Assembly (NCBI GenBank): GCA_030562215.1 | Contig: JAUPFL010000002.1 | Span: 744,001-808,000 of the forward strand | DNA: 64,000 nucleotides | Origin: Peribacillus frigoritolerans | Lineage (GTDB): Bacteria > Bacillota > Bacilli > Bacillales > DSM-1321 | Direction: 5' to 3' | Shown: piece after piece, positions 51,164 through 61,484 of the stretch | Numbering within the stretch: the stretch's first letter is position 1 | Layout of the letters: the number at the start of each line of letters is the position of its first letter | Program-made: the position numbers and the translations under genes | The notes under the pieces: generated by a model | The model's database searches: none | Told to the model about the DNA's origin: nothing | The model's input: the letters and a program-made list of their open reading frames with translations, nothing else

Positions 51164-51730
51164 ATGAAAAAAGGGTGGATAATCGGGATAGTCGTTGCCG
51201 TTTTACTGGTCATTTATGGCGCATCTTCGTACAACGGACTTGTTAGTGCCAGTGAAGACGTCGATAATAAATGGTCACAGGTGGATAACCAATTAAAACG
51301 AAGAGCGGATTTGATTCCGAATCTTGTTGAAACGGTGAAGGGTTATGCCGCTCATGAAACGGAAGCCATTAAAGCGGTGAGTGATGCTCGCTCGAAGCTG
51401 GCCGGTGCCAATTCGACTGAAGATGCGATTGAAGCTGATCAAGAATTGAGCGGGGCCTTGAGCCGTCTTTTGGTTGTTGTCGAGAACTATCCGGATTTAA
51501 AGGCTAATGAGAACTTTAAGGGTCTCATGGATAGTTTGGAAGGAACGGAAAATCGGCTGACGGTAGCACGAAAAGACTATAATGATGAAGTTACCAACTA
51601 TAATAAGATGATTAAACGCTTTCCGAAGAATATGATGGCAGGAGCGTTCGGGTTCGATGCCAAACCATATTTTGAAGTGACCGAACAAGAAAAAGAAACG
51701 CCAAAGGTTGATTTCGGGAGCGATAAATAA
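51164..51730 (+). CDS. LemA-family protein
   Basis: 188 residues. One N-terminal helix (GWIIGIVVAVLLVIYGAS), then 'YNGLVSASEDVDNKWSQVDN' and 'QLKRRADLIPNLVETVKGYA', the LemA core of long helices, with 'PDLKANENFKGLMDSLEGTE' near the end. Exposed to one side of the membrane; function poorly known. Its stop overlaps the start of the TPM gene, a pair often found together in bacteria. It interrupts the usual order between recD2 and yrrD. Confidence 0.9.
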   Translation: MKKGWIIGIVVAVLLVIYGASSYNGLVSASEDVDNKWSQVDNQLKRRADLIPNLVETVKGYAAHETEAIKAVSDARSKLAGANSTEDAIEADQELSGALSRLLVVVENYPDLKANENFKGLMDSLEGTENRLTVARKDYNDEVTNYNKMIKRFPKNMMAGAFGFDAKPYFEVTEQEKETPKVDFGSDK

Positions 51731-52499
51731 TGAAAAAACTCGCTGTGTTTGCGCTATTCTTCATTCTCACGTTCAGTTTAGCAAACGTGGCCACAGCACA
51801 ACCTAACATTCCTGAACCAGTTGGGGATATATATGTTCAGGACTTCGCCGGAGTCCTGGATGATCAGGAAAATCCGAACTCATCGAACTTGGGAAACGAT
51901 TGGATGATGCCACAAAAGCGCAAATTTCCGTTTTGACGGTTGATTCGATGGAAGGATCCGGGATCGAGGAGTACTCGGTCGAAGCGTTAAGATCATTCAA
52001 ACTTGGTGATGCCGAGCTGAATAATGGAGTCCTTATTGTGCTAGCCATGGAAGAACAGAAAATCCGTATTGAAGTGGGGTACGGTTTGGAAGGGGCCATT
52101 ACCGATATAAAATCTGGACAGATTTTGGACAATGTGGCTATCCCTGCGCTGAAAGAGGGCAAATATGATGTTGCCCTGACGGAAACCTATAAGGCCGTAT
52201 ATAACGATGTCACGAAAGAATACAACCTGGGTGACGAGTTTTATCAAGATCTCTCCGTCCAGCCTGAGTCAGAAACCTTTCAGCCATCAGGTTTACAGAT
52301 TTTCCTCATTATCATCGTTGTCATCATCGTATTCATCCTCGATGCCAAGTTCTTTAAAGGGTTTTTCCTTCAAACGCTAATCAATATCCTTTTGATATTC
52401 ATCAGTCGCGGAGGTGGCGGCGGCCGTGGAGGCGGCGGCGGTCCACGGGGCGGCGGCGGAGGAAGTTCCGGTGGCGGAGGTGCCAGCAGGGGCTGGTGA
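51730..52499 (+). CDS. TPM-domain (YgcG/Psb32-like) membrane protein with Gly-rich tail (one frameshift)
   Basis: About 256 residues. A signal peptide (MKKLAVFALFFILTFSLANV, AxA site near ATAQ) leads into the TPM domain: 'VQDFAGVLDD', 'VEALRSFKLGDAELNNGVLI' and 'EQKIRIEVGYGLEGAITD' with the conserved ALxxF…..G. Near the C-terminus a helix (IFLIIIVVIIVFILDAKFF) precedes a tail of Gly with Arg and Ser. The frame changes near 51880. Co-translated with the LemA protein. Confidence 0.87.
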
Positions 52500-52629
52500 A
52501 GCAGGTGGATCTGACCGGGAAACCGGTCTTTTTTTATGCATGGCCCCTGTATTGGACCAACAATGGAAAACCTTTCAGCACATCTATTTTCATTAGTAAA
52601 GAGATAATAAAAATGTTCGGAAAGGCGGG

Positions 52630-53094
52630 ATGACCTTGCGGACGTTTTCTTTATTGAAAGGAATGCCGGTTTTTACAATCAAAGGAGAAAGAATCGGCAC
52701 GGTCCACGATTTATCAATTTCTGAAATGGGACAGGTAACAGGCTTGGTCGTTCATCAGCAAGCATTGTTCAAAAGAGCTTTTCATTTGAAACTTGACGAT
52801 ATTTCTTCATTCGGTCCAGATGGGATCGTCATCAGCCAACAAGATTCGACCTTCAGGAAAGTGCCTGCGGATTCCATTTGCCTATCGAAGGACGAATTAT
52901 TGGGACGCATGCTGTTTTCAGAAATGGGCGAAGAACTTGGTTTACTGCAGGATGTATATTTCAAGGAAAAAATGGGCACGATTATAGCGTATGAAACAAC
53001 GGATGGGTTTTTCTCGGAGTCGACAGTGATAGAATCAAAACAGCCGCCTGCATTAGGGAAGGATACCATCATTGTTTCAGTTTATGAACAGTGA
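52630..53094 (+). CDS. yrrD: PRC-barrel protein YrrD
   Basis: 154 residues with two PRC-barrel-like halves ('GMPVFTIKGERIGTVHDLSI' and 'EELGLLQDVYFKEKMGTI'). PRC barrels act in RNA processing or photosynthetic reaction centres; the function of this one is unknown. GAAAGGCGGG precedes the ATG. Position between recD2 and alaS matches yrrD. Confidence 0.85.
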   Translation: MTLRTFSLLKGMPVFTIKGERIGTVHDLSISEMGQVTGLVVHQQALFKRAFHLKLDDISSFGPDGIVISQQDSTFRKVPADSICLSKDELLGRMLFSEMGEELGLLQDVYFKEKMGTIIAYETTDGFFSESTVIESKQPPALGKDTIIVSVYEQ

Positions 53095-53104
53095 GGTGTC
53101 CATT

Positions 53105-53299
53105 TTGGAAATTAAATGTCCGAATTGCCGCAGTAAAGATGTTGGGAAGATTGGCGTAAATCAATATTATTGTTGGAATTGCTTTATTGAAATGACTCTG
53201 TCCGAAGGGCTCATCAATACGCACCAGGTCGAGGAAGATGGAAGTTTAAGCTCATTGGACGATTTGTTTGAGGAGAATGACCGCCGCTTCAGTATGTAA
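53105..53299 (+). CDS. Small zinc-ribbon protein
   Basis: 64 residues; 'IKCPNCRSKDVGKIG' and 'YYCWNCFIE' give a CxxC…CxxC ribbon, then an acidic tail. TTG start at 53105, six bases after GAGGTG. Matches the short ribbon protein found beside yrrD in Bacillus. Confidence 0.75.
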   Translation: MEIKCPNCRSKDVGKIGVNQYYCWNCFIEMTLSEGLINTHQVEEDGSLSSLDDLFEENDRRFSM

Positions 53300-53320
53300 T
53301 TAACGGAAGAGGTGTTTGCA

Positions 53321-53434
53321 ATGGCTAGACGTTCACGCAATACTCTAATGAATATGGGTTCGGACTTGATGAACTCGAAGATGATCAAACGGAACATGAA
53401 GAAAATACGCAAAAGATTAAAGTCATTATTATAG
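53321..53434 (+). CDS. yrzQ: Small basic protein YrzQ (DUF3918-like)
   Basis: 37 residues, 'MARRSRNTLMNMGSDLMNSK' then 'MIKRNMKKIRKRLKSLL', strongly basic. GAAGAGGTG lies before the ATG. The order yrrD, ribbon, yrzQ, yrrI supports the name. Confidence 0.7.
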   Translation: MARRSRNTLMNMGSDLMNSKMIKRNMKKIRKRLKSLL

Positions 53435-53524
53435 CAGGAATGGGTGTCCTGATAATGAGGGCACTCTTTTTATGTATGAAAACCTTCCGCCTTTCGAAGA
53501 ATAAATGAGCGGGAGGTGTTTATT

Positions 53525-54600
53525 GTGAGTATTCGTCTAAAGTGGTTTTATCGCCTGGGTTTTTTATTGCTCTTATTTTTCGTCATCTATATTTTTATGA
53601 AACTTAAGCCCATGTGGGGACCTGCCGTTACTGTATGTGTGACGGTACTGCTGCCTTTTTTGATCGGTGCGTTCATCAGTTACTTGCTGCACCCTGTAGT
53701 GGAATATTTAAATGAGAAAGGGATGCGTCGCTGGCTTTCGATAACGATCATCTATTTATTGTTTTTCGGGGGGATCGGTTTTGCTGTTTATAAAGGTATT
53801 CCAGTGATCGTCAGCCAGGTTCGCGAGCTGTCGGAAAGCGTGCCGGAACTGGTTGAACAGTACCGGGGCAGGATTGATAAGCTCAATCATCAAACGGCGG
53901 CCTGGCCGTTCGGAATTCATGAAAGGTTCGAAGAGGGTGTCACCCTTTTCGAAGGCTGGCTGAAGCGTATTCCTGAAAAGGCGATGGAGTATGCAATGAA
54001 GATGATTGATTTCATCGTCCTGATTGCGTTGATTCCATTCATAGCTTTTTATATTTTGAAAGATTTCACGGTTTTAAAAAAATGGCATGGTATATGACCC
54101 CGAAAAAATGGCGCAAGCAGGGACGGGCATTCGTTCGTGATGTCGATGCGTCGCTTGGCGGCTATATCCGCGGACAAATCATCGTCTGTGTCGTGATCGG
54201 TTTGATTTCCTCGCTGCTCTTCTGGATAGTCGGAATGAAATATCCGCTTCTTTTGGGGGCGATAATCGGGATAACGAATGTCATTCCGTATTTCGGGCCG
54301 ATTATTGGTGCCATTCCTGCTGTGGTCATCGCCGCGACAATGTCAGTTAAAATGGTGTTGATCATCGCGGTCATCGTGCTTGTACTTCAATTTCTTGAGG
54401 GAAATATCCTGTCACCGCTAATAGTCGGTAAAAGCCTCCATATGCATCCGCTGTTCATCATGCTTGCATTATTGACCGGAGGCGAAATAGGCGGTATCGC
54501 AGGCATGGTCCTTTCGATTCCCATCTTGGCTGTGTTGAAAGTTTTTGTACTTCATGCCCGCGTTCACTTTAGAAAGAAGCCGCCCCTTATTGACAAATAA
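53525..54600 (+). CDS. yrrI: AI-2E family transporter YrrI (one frameshift)
   Basis: A membrane protein of about 358 residues with 7-8 helices; family members have been proposed to export AI-2 or act as Na+/H+ antiporters. 'LLPFLIGAFISYLLHPVVEY' in parts, 'IALIPFIAFYILKDF', 'GGYIRGQIIVCVVIG', 'GITNVIPYFGPIIGAIPAV' and 'GKSLHMHPLFIML' are signature segments. An A run near 54080 shifts the frame. GTG 53525 follows GGGAGG by 8 bases; the GTG at 53516 lies inside that site. Confidence 0.88.
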
Positions 54601-54618
54601 AAGTCTTGTGAATATAAT
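54590..54618 (+). promoter_or_regulatory. Sigma-A promoter of the alaS T-box transcript
   Basis: TTGACA (54590-54595), a 17-base spacer and TATAAT (54613-54618): a perfect vegetative promoter, overlapping the 3' end of yrrI. Confidence 0.9.
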
Positions 54619-54639
54619 CCATAACATAAGATAATTCGT

Positions 54640-54868
54640 TGAAGGATGAAGTATGCTGAAGTCCATCTAAAGAGAGAGGGTCCCCCAGGCTGAAAGGGAC
54701 TGCCAGGTGAAGAGCAGCAGAAAGCTAGTCCTGAGAGCAGCTAATACCTGCCGTCATGCCGCGTTAAGGCTTTTATGAAGGTGATGGGCCTGGGATGAAT
54801 TCCTGCGTCCATAATCAGGGTGGTACCGCGAGTCAACTCTCGTCCCTGTTTTTGGGATGGGGGTTTTT
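54640..54868 (+). promoter_or_regulatory. T-box leader of alaS
   Basis: The T-box AGGGTGGTACCGCG lies at 54817-54830, followed by a terminator (CTCTCGTCCC…GGGATGGGGG, TTTTT). A long stem I region precedes it, with AGTA and AGAGAG blocks. Uncharged tRNA-Ala is expected to bind and prevent termination. I did not assign the specifier triplet with certainty. Confidence 0.9.
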
Positions 54869-54911
54869 GTGTGCTCAAAATTACATAATTTTTTAAAAGG
54901 AGGATATATAT

Positions 54912-57547
54912 ATGAAGTATTTAACTGGTGCTCAAATCCGCCAAATGTATTTAGATTTTTTAGTGAAAAAGGCCATAACATCGAACCAAGTGCGTCACTG
55001 GTCCCTCATGAAGATCCATCATTGCTATGGATCAATTCCGGGGTGGCGACGTTAAAGAAATATTTTGATGGACGGGTGATCCCTGAAAATCCAAGGATTA
55101 CGAATGCTCAAAAGGCAATCCGTACAAACGATATTGAAAACGTGGGGAAAACGGCACGTCATCATACGTTTTTCGAAATGCTCGGTAATTTCTCCATTGG
55201 TGAATATTTCAAAGAAGAAGCCATCACATGGGCATGGGAATTTTTGACCGATGAAAAATGGATTGGGTTCGACAAAGATAAATTGGCTGTGACGATCCAT
55301 CCTGAAGATGATGAAGCGTTCGAACTTTGGAATAAGAAAATCGGTGTTCCTGCCGAAAGGATCATTCGCCTGGAAGAAAATTTCTGGGATATCGGCGAAG
55401 GTCCAAGCGGCCCGAATACGGAGATTTTCTATGACCGCGGACCAGCGTATGGCGATGATCCGAATGATCCGGAACTATATCCAGGCGGGGAAAATGAACG
55501 TCATCTGGAAGTATGGAATCTTGTGTTTTCTCAATTCAACCATAATCCGGACGGTTCTTACACACCGCTTCCAAAGAAAAATATCGATACAGGGATGGGC
55601 CTTGAACGTATGGCATCCGTCGTTCAAGATGTGGCGACGAACTATGATACAGATTTATTCATGCCAATCATCCGCGCAGTCGAAGAGATATCCGATGTGA
55701 AATATGGTGTTGATTCAGAAAAAGATGTTGCATTCAAGGTCATTGCCGACCATATTCGTACGGTAGCCTTTGCAGTAGGTGACGGGGCTCTTCCATCAAA
55801 CGAAGGCCGCGGTTATGTATTGCGCCGTTTACTCCGCAGAGCGGTTCGATATGCTAAGCAAATCAACATCAATCGGCCATTCATGTTCGAGCTTGTGACG
55901 GTCGTCGGTGAAATCATGAAAGATTTCTATCCTGAAGTCCTCAATAATAAGGAGTTCATTGCAAAAGTAATCAAAAATGAAGAGGAACGTTTCCATGAAA
56001 CGCTAAATGATGGACTGTCCATCCTTTCTGAAGTCATTAAAAAGGAAAAGGAAAAAGGCAATACGACCATTCCAGGCAGCGATGCATTCCGTTTATATGA
56101 CACATATGGTTTCCCGATTGAGTTAACGGAAGAATATGCAGAGGAAGAAGGCATGACGGTCGATCAAGCTGGATTTGAAAAAGAGATGGATGCACAGCGT
56201 GAACGTGCCCGTTCAGCGCGTCAAGATGTTGATTCCATGCAAATCCAAGGCGGGGTATTGGGCGATATTAAAGTTGAAAGTGAATTTGTCGGATATGATC
56301 AAGTTGCTGTCGAAGCCAAAGTTGCAGCCATCATACAAAATGGCGAGCTTGTAACGGAGGCACAAGAAGGTGAGGAAGTTCAAGTGATACTGGACAGGAC
56401 TCCTTTCTACGCGGAAAGCGGCGGACAAATAGCCGATATAGGAACGATGGCCAGTGAATCGGTGAAGGTAGATGTCCTTGATGTCCAAAAAGCTCCTAAT
56501 GGCCAGAATCTGCACCGTGTAACAGTTACTGCAGGCACGTTAACAGCAGATTCCAATATCGTTGCTTCGGTAAATCAAGAAAATCGCATCCACATCACGA
56601 AAAACCATACAGCGACGCATCTTCTGCATCAGGCGTTGAAAGATGTCCTTGGTACACATGTCAACCAGGCTGGTTCACTCGTACAGGCTGAGCGCCTTCG
56701 CTTCGATTTCTCTCATTTTGGCCAGATAACGGCGGAAGAGATTGAAAGAATCGAAACGATTGTAAATGAAAAGATTTGGCAAAGCTTACAAGTGAATACG
56801 GATTATAAAAACATCGAAGAAGCGAAGGCTATGGGCGCAATGGCCTTGTTCGGCGAAAAATACGGCAAGATTGTACGTGTCGTTCAAATAGGCGATTACA
56901 GTCTTGAGCTTTGCGGCGGTGTCCACGTCCCGAATACAGCGGTGATCGGCTTGTTCAAAATCGTTTCCGAAAGCGGCATCGGTGCAGGGACTCGCCGTAT
57001 AGAAGCGGTAACGGGGGCCGGGGCGTACAAATTGATGACTGATCAAATCGGTGTCTTGAAAGACGCGGCTGCTAAATTGAAAACGAACCTGAAAGACGTA
57101 CCTTCAAGAATTGAAACGGTACTGGCTGAAGTGAAGGATCTTCATCGCGAGAATGAAAGCCTTACTGCAAAATTAAGTAATATTGAAGCAAGCAGCCTTG
57201 TTTCTAACGTAAAAGACGTAAATGGGGTTCAAGTATTGGTGGCAAAGGTTCAAGCTACCGACATGAATAATCTGCGTGCCATGGCGGATGATTTGAAACA
57301 AAAGCTCGATTCTGTCATTATCGTATTAGGTTCGGCTCAAGGCGATAAAGTCAATTTGATTGCCGGGGTGACCAAGGATTACATCGACCGCGGTTTCCAT
57401 GCTGGTAAATTGGTCAAAGAAGTTGCTTCCCGTTGCGGCGGTGGCGGTGGCGGACGTCCAGATATGGCCCAAGCAGGCGGAAAAGACCCTGAAAAATTGG
57501 ATGCAGCACTTAATTTTGTTGAAGAATGGGTCTTATCGATTTCATAA
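54912..57547 (+). CDS. alaS: Alanine-tRNA ligase (one frameshift)
   Basis: Charges tRNA-Ala and edits Ser/Gly mischarges; about 878 residues. Starts [16 protein letters not shown]; one T is missing from a run near 54960, after which '[20 protein letters not shown]' continues. Class II motif 2 region '[19 protein letters not shown]', the editing site '[16 protein letters not shown]' with its partner 'CGGVHV', and the C-terminal Gly-rich '[17 protein letters not shown]' are present. AGGAGG lies before the ATG. An essential gene, so the frameshift must be a sequencing error. First gene of a run that ends beyond the window. Confidence 0.95.
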
Positions 57548-57613
57548 TCAATGGAAAGTGTTGTACAATGTAGGTAATAGTGGATTCTGGACGCTGAGGA
57601 GAGGTGCATGTTA

Positions 57614-57883
57614 ATGAGTTCCTTTGATAAAACGATGAAATTTAATTTTCCCGAAGAACCATTCGAAAGAGATGTACAAGAAGTATTGTCTCAAGTTTAT
57701 GTTGCACTTCAGGAAAAAGGTTATAACCCGATAAACCAGATTGTCGGTTATCTATTATCTGGTGACCCGGCCTACATCCCGCGCCATATGGATGCTCGAA
57801 ACATTATTCGTAAGCTTGAACGCGATGAAATCATCGAAGAATTGGTTAAGTCGTATCTTAAGAACCATCGAGAGGAATACTAA
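57614..57883 (+). CDS. yrzL: IreB-family regulatory phosphoprotein YrzL
   Basis: 89 residues of UPF0297: '[19 protein letters not shown]', '[19 protein letters not shown]'. IreB is a substrate of a Ser/Thr kinase that affects cephalosporin resistance in Enterococcus. GAGAGGTG before the ATG. The stop overlaps the ruvX start. Confidence 0.92.
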   Translation: MSSFDKTMKFNFPEEPFERDVQEVLSQVYVALQEKGYNPINQIVGYLLSGDPAYIPRHMDARNIIRKLERDEIIEELVKSYLKNHREEY

Positions 57884-58308
57884 TGCGCACAATGGGACTT
57901 GATTTAGGTTCAAAAACCATCGGCGTTGCCCTGAGCGACGCGATGGGTTGGACTGCACAAGGATTGGAAACGATCAAAATTAACGAAGCTGGAAATGATT
58001 TCGGCTTTAAACGCCTCAATGAAATTATAAAAGAGCATGATGTTTCTAAAATTGTCCTCGGTTTACCTAAAAACATGAATGGGACTGTTGGACCGCGAGG
58101 CGAGATCAGCCAAGATTTCGCCAAACGATTAGAAAATAAATTCAAGCTGCCGGTGTTTCTCTGGGATGAACGGTTGACAACTATGGCGGCTGAACGTGTC
58201 CTTCTTGAGGCGGACGTGAGCCGAAGCAAACGCAAGAAAGTCATTGATAAAATGGCAGCTGTCATGATTCTGCAAGGATTCTTGGACAGACAAACAAATT
58301 CAATATGA
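57883..58308 (+). CDS. ruvX: RuvX/YqgF pre-16S rRNA nuclease
   Basis: 141 residues of RNase H fold: '[16 protein letters not shown]' with the catalytic Asp, '[18 protein letters not shown]', '[12 protein letters not shown]'. Processes the 5' end of 16S rRNA; earlier proposed as a Holliday junction resolvase. Overlaps yrzL by one base (TAATG). Confidence 0.93.
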   Translation: MRTMGLDLGSKTIGVALSDAMGWTAQGLETIKINEAGNDFGFKRLNEIIKEHDVSKIVLGLPKNMNGTVGPRGEISQDFAKRLENKFKLPVFLWDERLTTMAAERVLLEADVSRSKRKKVIDKMAAVMILQGFLDRQTNSI

Positions 58309-58319
58309 GGTGAATACAA

Positions 58320-58610
58320 ATGGAACACGGCGAAAACAACATTACAGTAGTAGATGAAAACGGAAACGAGCAGCTTTGCGAAATCCTTTTCACATTCGAC
58401 TCAGATAAATTCAACAAATCTTATGTACTTTACTATCCAATGTCTGCAGAAGATGAAGAGGAAGAAATTGAAATCCACGCTTCATCATTCGTACCGAGCG
58501 AAGATAATAAAGATGGCGAACTTACACCGATCGAAACAGAAGAAGAGTGGGATCTTGTCGAAGAAATGTTAAATACATTCCTTGACCAAGAAGAAGCGGA
58601 AGAAGAATAA
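58320..58610 (+). CDS. yrzB: DUF1292 protein YrzB
   Basis: 96 residues, acidic (UPF0473): '[19 protein letters not shown]', '[16 protein letters not shown]', '[14 protein letters not shown]'. Completes the conserved yrzL-ruvX-yrzB trio. GAGGTG before the ATG. Function unknown. Confidence 0.92.
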   Translation: MEHGENNITVVDENGNEQLCEILFTFDSDKFNKSYVLYYPMSAEDEEEEIEIHASSFVPSEDNKDGELTPIETEEEWDLVEEMLNTFLDQEEAEEE

Positions 58611-58620
58611 GATTAGAAAA

Positions 58621-58652
58621 AACCGGCCCCTATTAGGTCGGTTTTTTTTTTT
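58621..58652 (+). terminator. Terminator of the alaS-yrzB operon
   Basis: AACCGGCC / GGTCGGTT stem, then a long T run. Confidence 0.9.
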
Positions 58653-58682
58653 TGAAAAGAGGCTCAACCTGAAATTTTAAAA

Positions 58683-58749
58683 CAAAGTTGATTGGAGCGG
58701 GTGAGCGAGACTCCTGCGGGGAAAGCGGGTGCCTGGAAAGGAAATCAAC
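58683..58749 (+). repeat. Dispersed intergenic repeat, copy 2 (internally deleted)
   Basis: Has the same ends as copy 3 (AAGTTGATTGGAGCGGGT…GAGACTCCTGCGGGGAAAGCG…GTGCCTGGA…GAAATCAAC) but lacks about 60 bp of the middle. Confidence 0.85.
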
Positions 58750-58819
58750 GTTCAAATTGTACAAACCCATAAAAAACTGTAGATAATGGCCGGTTTTTCA
58801 TTTATGTACCAGTAACCCC

Positions 58820-58996
58820 TTATCTTTTCTTTACGAATAAAAGCATAAAAGTAGCGAACGGGCCCAAAAATAATGATAGCAAGAACCAATTCAGCGCCGT
58901 TCTATTTTTACCTTGAGCAAGTCCGGCGTTTATGAGTGCCAATGTCCCCCAACCTACAAAATAAGAATGATCCAACTCCCCCACACCTTTCTTCAT
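58820..58996 (-). CDS. Small membrane protein, 58 residues
   Basis: Reads 'MKKGVGELDHSYFVGWGTLA', 'LINAGLAQGKNRTALNWFLL', then 'SLFLGPFATFMLLFVKKR'. Two hydrophobic segments around a 'GKNRTALNWFLLS' turn, a pattern seen in small two-helix membrane proteins. It lies between two repeats and antisense to its neighbours. The start lacks a strong binding site. Function unknown. Confidence 0.5.
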   Translation of the reverse strand: MKKGVGELDHSYFVGWGTLALINAGLAQGKNRTALNWFLLSLFLGPFATFMLLFVKKR

Positions 58997-59064
58997 CTTA
59001 AATTAATGCCTGAAATGCCTAACACATGAAGGAAACAAATTTTTAAGTTGAGTAAATAATTAAA

Positions 59065-59193
59065 ACAAAGTTGATTGGAACGGGTGTGCGAGACTCCTGC
59101 GGGAAAAGCGCGTCTAGGGGAGACCCCGCAGGCGTAAGCCGAGGAGGCTCCCGGACCGCCCGCGGAAAGCGAGTGCCTGGAGTGGAAATCAAC
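59065..59193 (+). repeat. Dispersed intergenic repeat, copy 3 (full length)
   Basis: About 129 bp bounded by GTTGATT / AATCAAC inverted ends. The GC-rich interior contains CGAGACTCCTGCGGG, GACCCCGCAGGCGTAAGCC, GAGGAGGCTC and CGCGGAAAGCGAG, able to fold extensively. Confidence 0.9.
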
Positions 59194-59425
59194 ATACCCT
59201 CAAAAAATGTAGACATAGATATCACTATTTTCCTATTAAATAATACCTGTATATTGACAAAACTAGTGCATTTTTGCCATAAATAGAGTATTGATGAATG
59301 TAGTTTTGCAAAAAACATGTAATTATTTGTTGATTTTAGTATAATGTTCGAAGCAAAGATTAATTAGAGAAAGCATCATCTAGAAACCATTCTGTAGTTG
59401 GTGTGAGTTTGCAGGGGGAATGAAC

Positions 59426-60562
59426 ATGGATGAAAAAGATAAAAATTTATCTAAAAAGGAACATATCCGAATGAAATTGTTAGAACAGCAAGGAGAAGCC
59501 AAGCTGGTTCGTAAAATCATCATGATTACGATAGCTTCGCTTATTTTACTAATTGGAATAGTTGGTCTAGTGGGCTTTTTATATATCAACTCAGCCATGA
59601 AACCAGTCGATCCGGATGATGACACCATCAAGAAAGTGAAAATCCCAATCGGTTCTTCCGTTAACGGAATTTCCACACTGCTTGAAGAGCAGGGAATAAT
59701 CAAGGACGCACGTGTATTCAAATATTATATTAAATTCCGCAATGAATCCGGTTTTCAGGCAGGGGAGTATAAATTATCACCTTCCATGCCGATTGAAGAT
59801 ATCGTCACAAGCATCAAAACCGGAAAACTCATGAAGGAAGCTGCAATGAAGATAACGATTCCTGAAGGAAAACAGCTTACTCAAATTGCCGATATCATTG
59901 CAGTGAAAACGGGTGAAGATCCGAAAAAGGTCTTTAAGAAATTGAATGATAAGAAGTTCGTTAACTCCATGCAAGAGAAGTTTCCGCAGCTCTTGACCTC
60001 GGAAATTGAAAATGAAAAGGTTTTATATCCGCTTGAAGGGTACCTTTTCCCAGCTACGTATGACTTTTACGAGGAAAAGCCGACCCTGGAATCGATCGTC
60101 ATCGAGATGCTGAAGAAAACCGAAGAGACATTGCAGGCTTACGAGAGCCAAATGAACAAGAACGATTATTCCGTACACGAGATGCTGACCTTCGCTTCGC
60201 TTGTCGAAGAAGAGGCGACGGCACAGGTCGATCGCGGAAAAATAGCGTCCGTCTTTTACAATCGTATTGAAGAAGATATGCCGCTTCAAACGGATCCGAC
60301 CGTTTTGTATGCGAAGGGTTCACATAAGAGCAGGGTGTATTACAAAGATCTTGAGGTGAAATCCCCTTATAATACGTATAAGAACAAGGGGCTGCCGCCA
60401 GGGCCGATTGCAAATGCCGGAACGACATCGATCGATGCGGTACTGAAACCTGAGAAAACGGATTACCTGTACTTTTTGGCAACACCTGAAGGGGAAGTCC
60501 TTTATTCCAAGACCTTGGATGACCACAATAACAAAAAGGCAGAGCATATTTCCAATAAATAA
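59426..60562 (+). CDS. mltG: Endolytic murein transglycosylase MltG (YrrL)
   Basis: Cleaves nascent glycan strands and releases them from the synthase. 378 residues. Cytosolic charged N-terminus, a single helix (IIMITIASLILLIGIVGLVG), a LysM-like region, then the YceG catalytic domain with 'TFASLVEEEATAQVDRGKIA' (catalytic Glu) and 'LQTDPTVLYAKG', 'GLPPGPIANAGTTSIDAVL'. ATG 59426 gives good spacing from GGGGG; 59420 does not. Intact. Confidence 0.93.
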   Translation: MDEKDKNLSKKEHIRMKLLEQQGEAKLVRKIIMITIASLILLIGIVGLVGFLYINSAMKPVDPDDDTIKKVKIPIGSSVNGISTLLEEQGIIKDARVFKYYIKFRNESGFQAGEYKLSPSMPIEDIVTSIKTGKLMKEAAMKITIPEGKQLTQIADIIAVKTGEDPKKVFKKLNDKKFVNSMQEKFPQLLTSEIENEKVLYPLEGYLFPATYDFYEEKPTLESIVIEMLKKTEETLQAYESQMNKNDYSVHEMLTFASLVEEEATAQVDRGKIASVFYNRIEEDMPLQTDPTVLYAKGSHKSRVYYKDLEVKSPYNTYKNKGLPPGPIANAGTTSIDAVLKPEKTDYLYFLATPEGEVLYSKTLDDHNNKKAEHISNK

Positions 60563-60584
60563 ATAAAAAAATGCAATGAGACTG

Positions 60585-60618
60585 AGGGGGAGAGATATTA
60601 CTTTCCCCTTGTTTTTAT
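60585..60618 (+). terminator. Terminator of mltG
   Basis: AGGGGGA / TCCCCTT hairpin then GTTTTTAT. Confidence 0.75.
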
Positions 60619-60667
60619 GATAGAATAGTACAAGTGAATTTTTGATCCGATTCTTATCGGTGACGTA

Positions 60668-60694
60668 ACTCGGCGAATGCCGGGTTTTATTTTG
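60668..60694 (+). promoter_or_regulatory. Possible attenuator before trmR
   Basis: ACTCGGC / GCCGGGT stem with a GAAT loop and TTTTATTTT, located in the leader of the following operon. Confidence 0.5.
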
Positions 60695-60818
60695 AAAGAT
60701 AAGGAAATGTAGATCGTCAAGCATACTTGTTTCAGCTCCTTGTGAAGAAATTGTTCAATCAATTTTTTCATGTTACTGACCAAGCGCTTTTGTTTTCCTT
60801 ATAAATGGAGGAAACGTT

Positions 60819-61484
60819 TTGAACGGAAAAATAGAACAATATCTTCATTCCTTAATTCCGGAGCGTACGGGTTTGCTTAAGGAGTTGGAAGATTTTGCGA
60901 TGGAAAATAATGTGCCGATCATGGAGCCTGAAGGAATTGAGGTGCTGCTTCAGATTTTAAGGCTTCATCAGCCAAAGGCGATATTGGAAGTAGGTTCGGC
61001 AATTGGCTATTCGGCCATAAGGATGGCTGAGACCCTTCCGGAAGCTCGAATCGTCACACTTGAACGGAATGAAGCCCGTATTGAGCAGGCAAGGGCTAAC
61101 TTCAAGAAAGCGGGACTGTCGGAAAGGATCACCCTCATTGAAGGGGATGCCCTTGAAGCGGGACCGAAAGTGATGGAACATGGCCCGTTTGATATCATCT
61201 TCGTTGATGCAGCTAAAGGGCAGTACAAGCGATTCTTTGAACTGTTTGAACCATTCCTTGCTGGTGCTGGCATTATCATTACTGACAATGTTTTATTCAA
61301 AGGCTTGGTTGCCGAAAACATTGAAGAAATGGAAATGACGAGAAGAAAGCGAGCTCTTATCAAAAAAATCAGGGACTTTAACATCTGGTTACATGACCAT
61401 CCCAATTTCGATACCGTAATTTTGCCGATTGGTGATGGTGTGGCCATTAGTAAACATAGAGGTGACAAAAATGAAAAAGCCTGA
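60819..61484 (+). CDS. trmR: tRNA 5-hydroxyuridine O-methyltransferase TrmR (YrrM)
   Basis: A class I SAM methyltransferase, 221 residues. 'AILEVGSAIGYSAIRMAETL' is motif I, 'IVTLERNEARIEQARAN' motif II, 'FDIIFVDAAKGQYKRF' the metal and substrate site. It methylates ho5U34 to mo5U34, acting after the two U32 proteins encoded next. TTG start after GGAGG. Overlaps yrrN by 14 bases. Confidence 0.9.
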   Translation: MNGKIEQYLHSLIPERTGLLKELEDFAMENNVPIMEPEGIEVLLQILRLHQPKAILEVGSAIGYSAIRMAETLPEARIVTLERNEARIEQARANFKKAGLSERITLIEGDALEAGPKVMEHGPFDIIFVDAAKGQYKRFFELFEPFLAGAGIIITDNVLFKGLVAENIEEMEMTRRKRALIKKIRDFNIWLHDHPNFDTVILPIGDGVAISKHRGDKNEKA

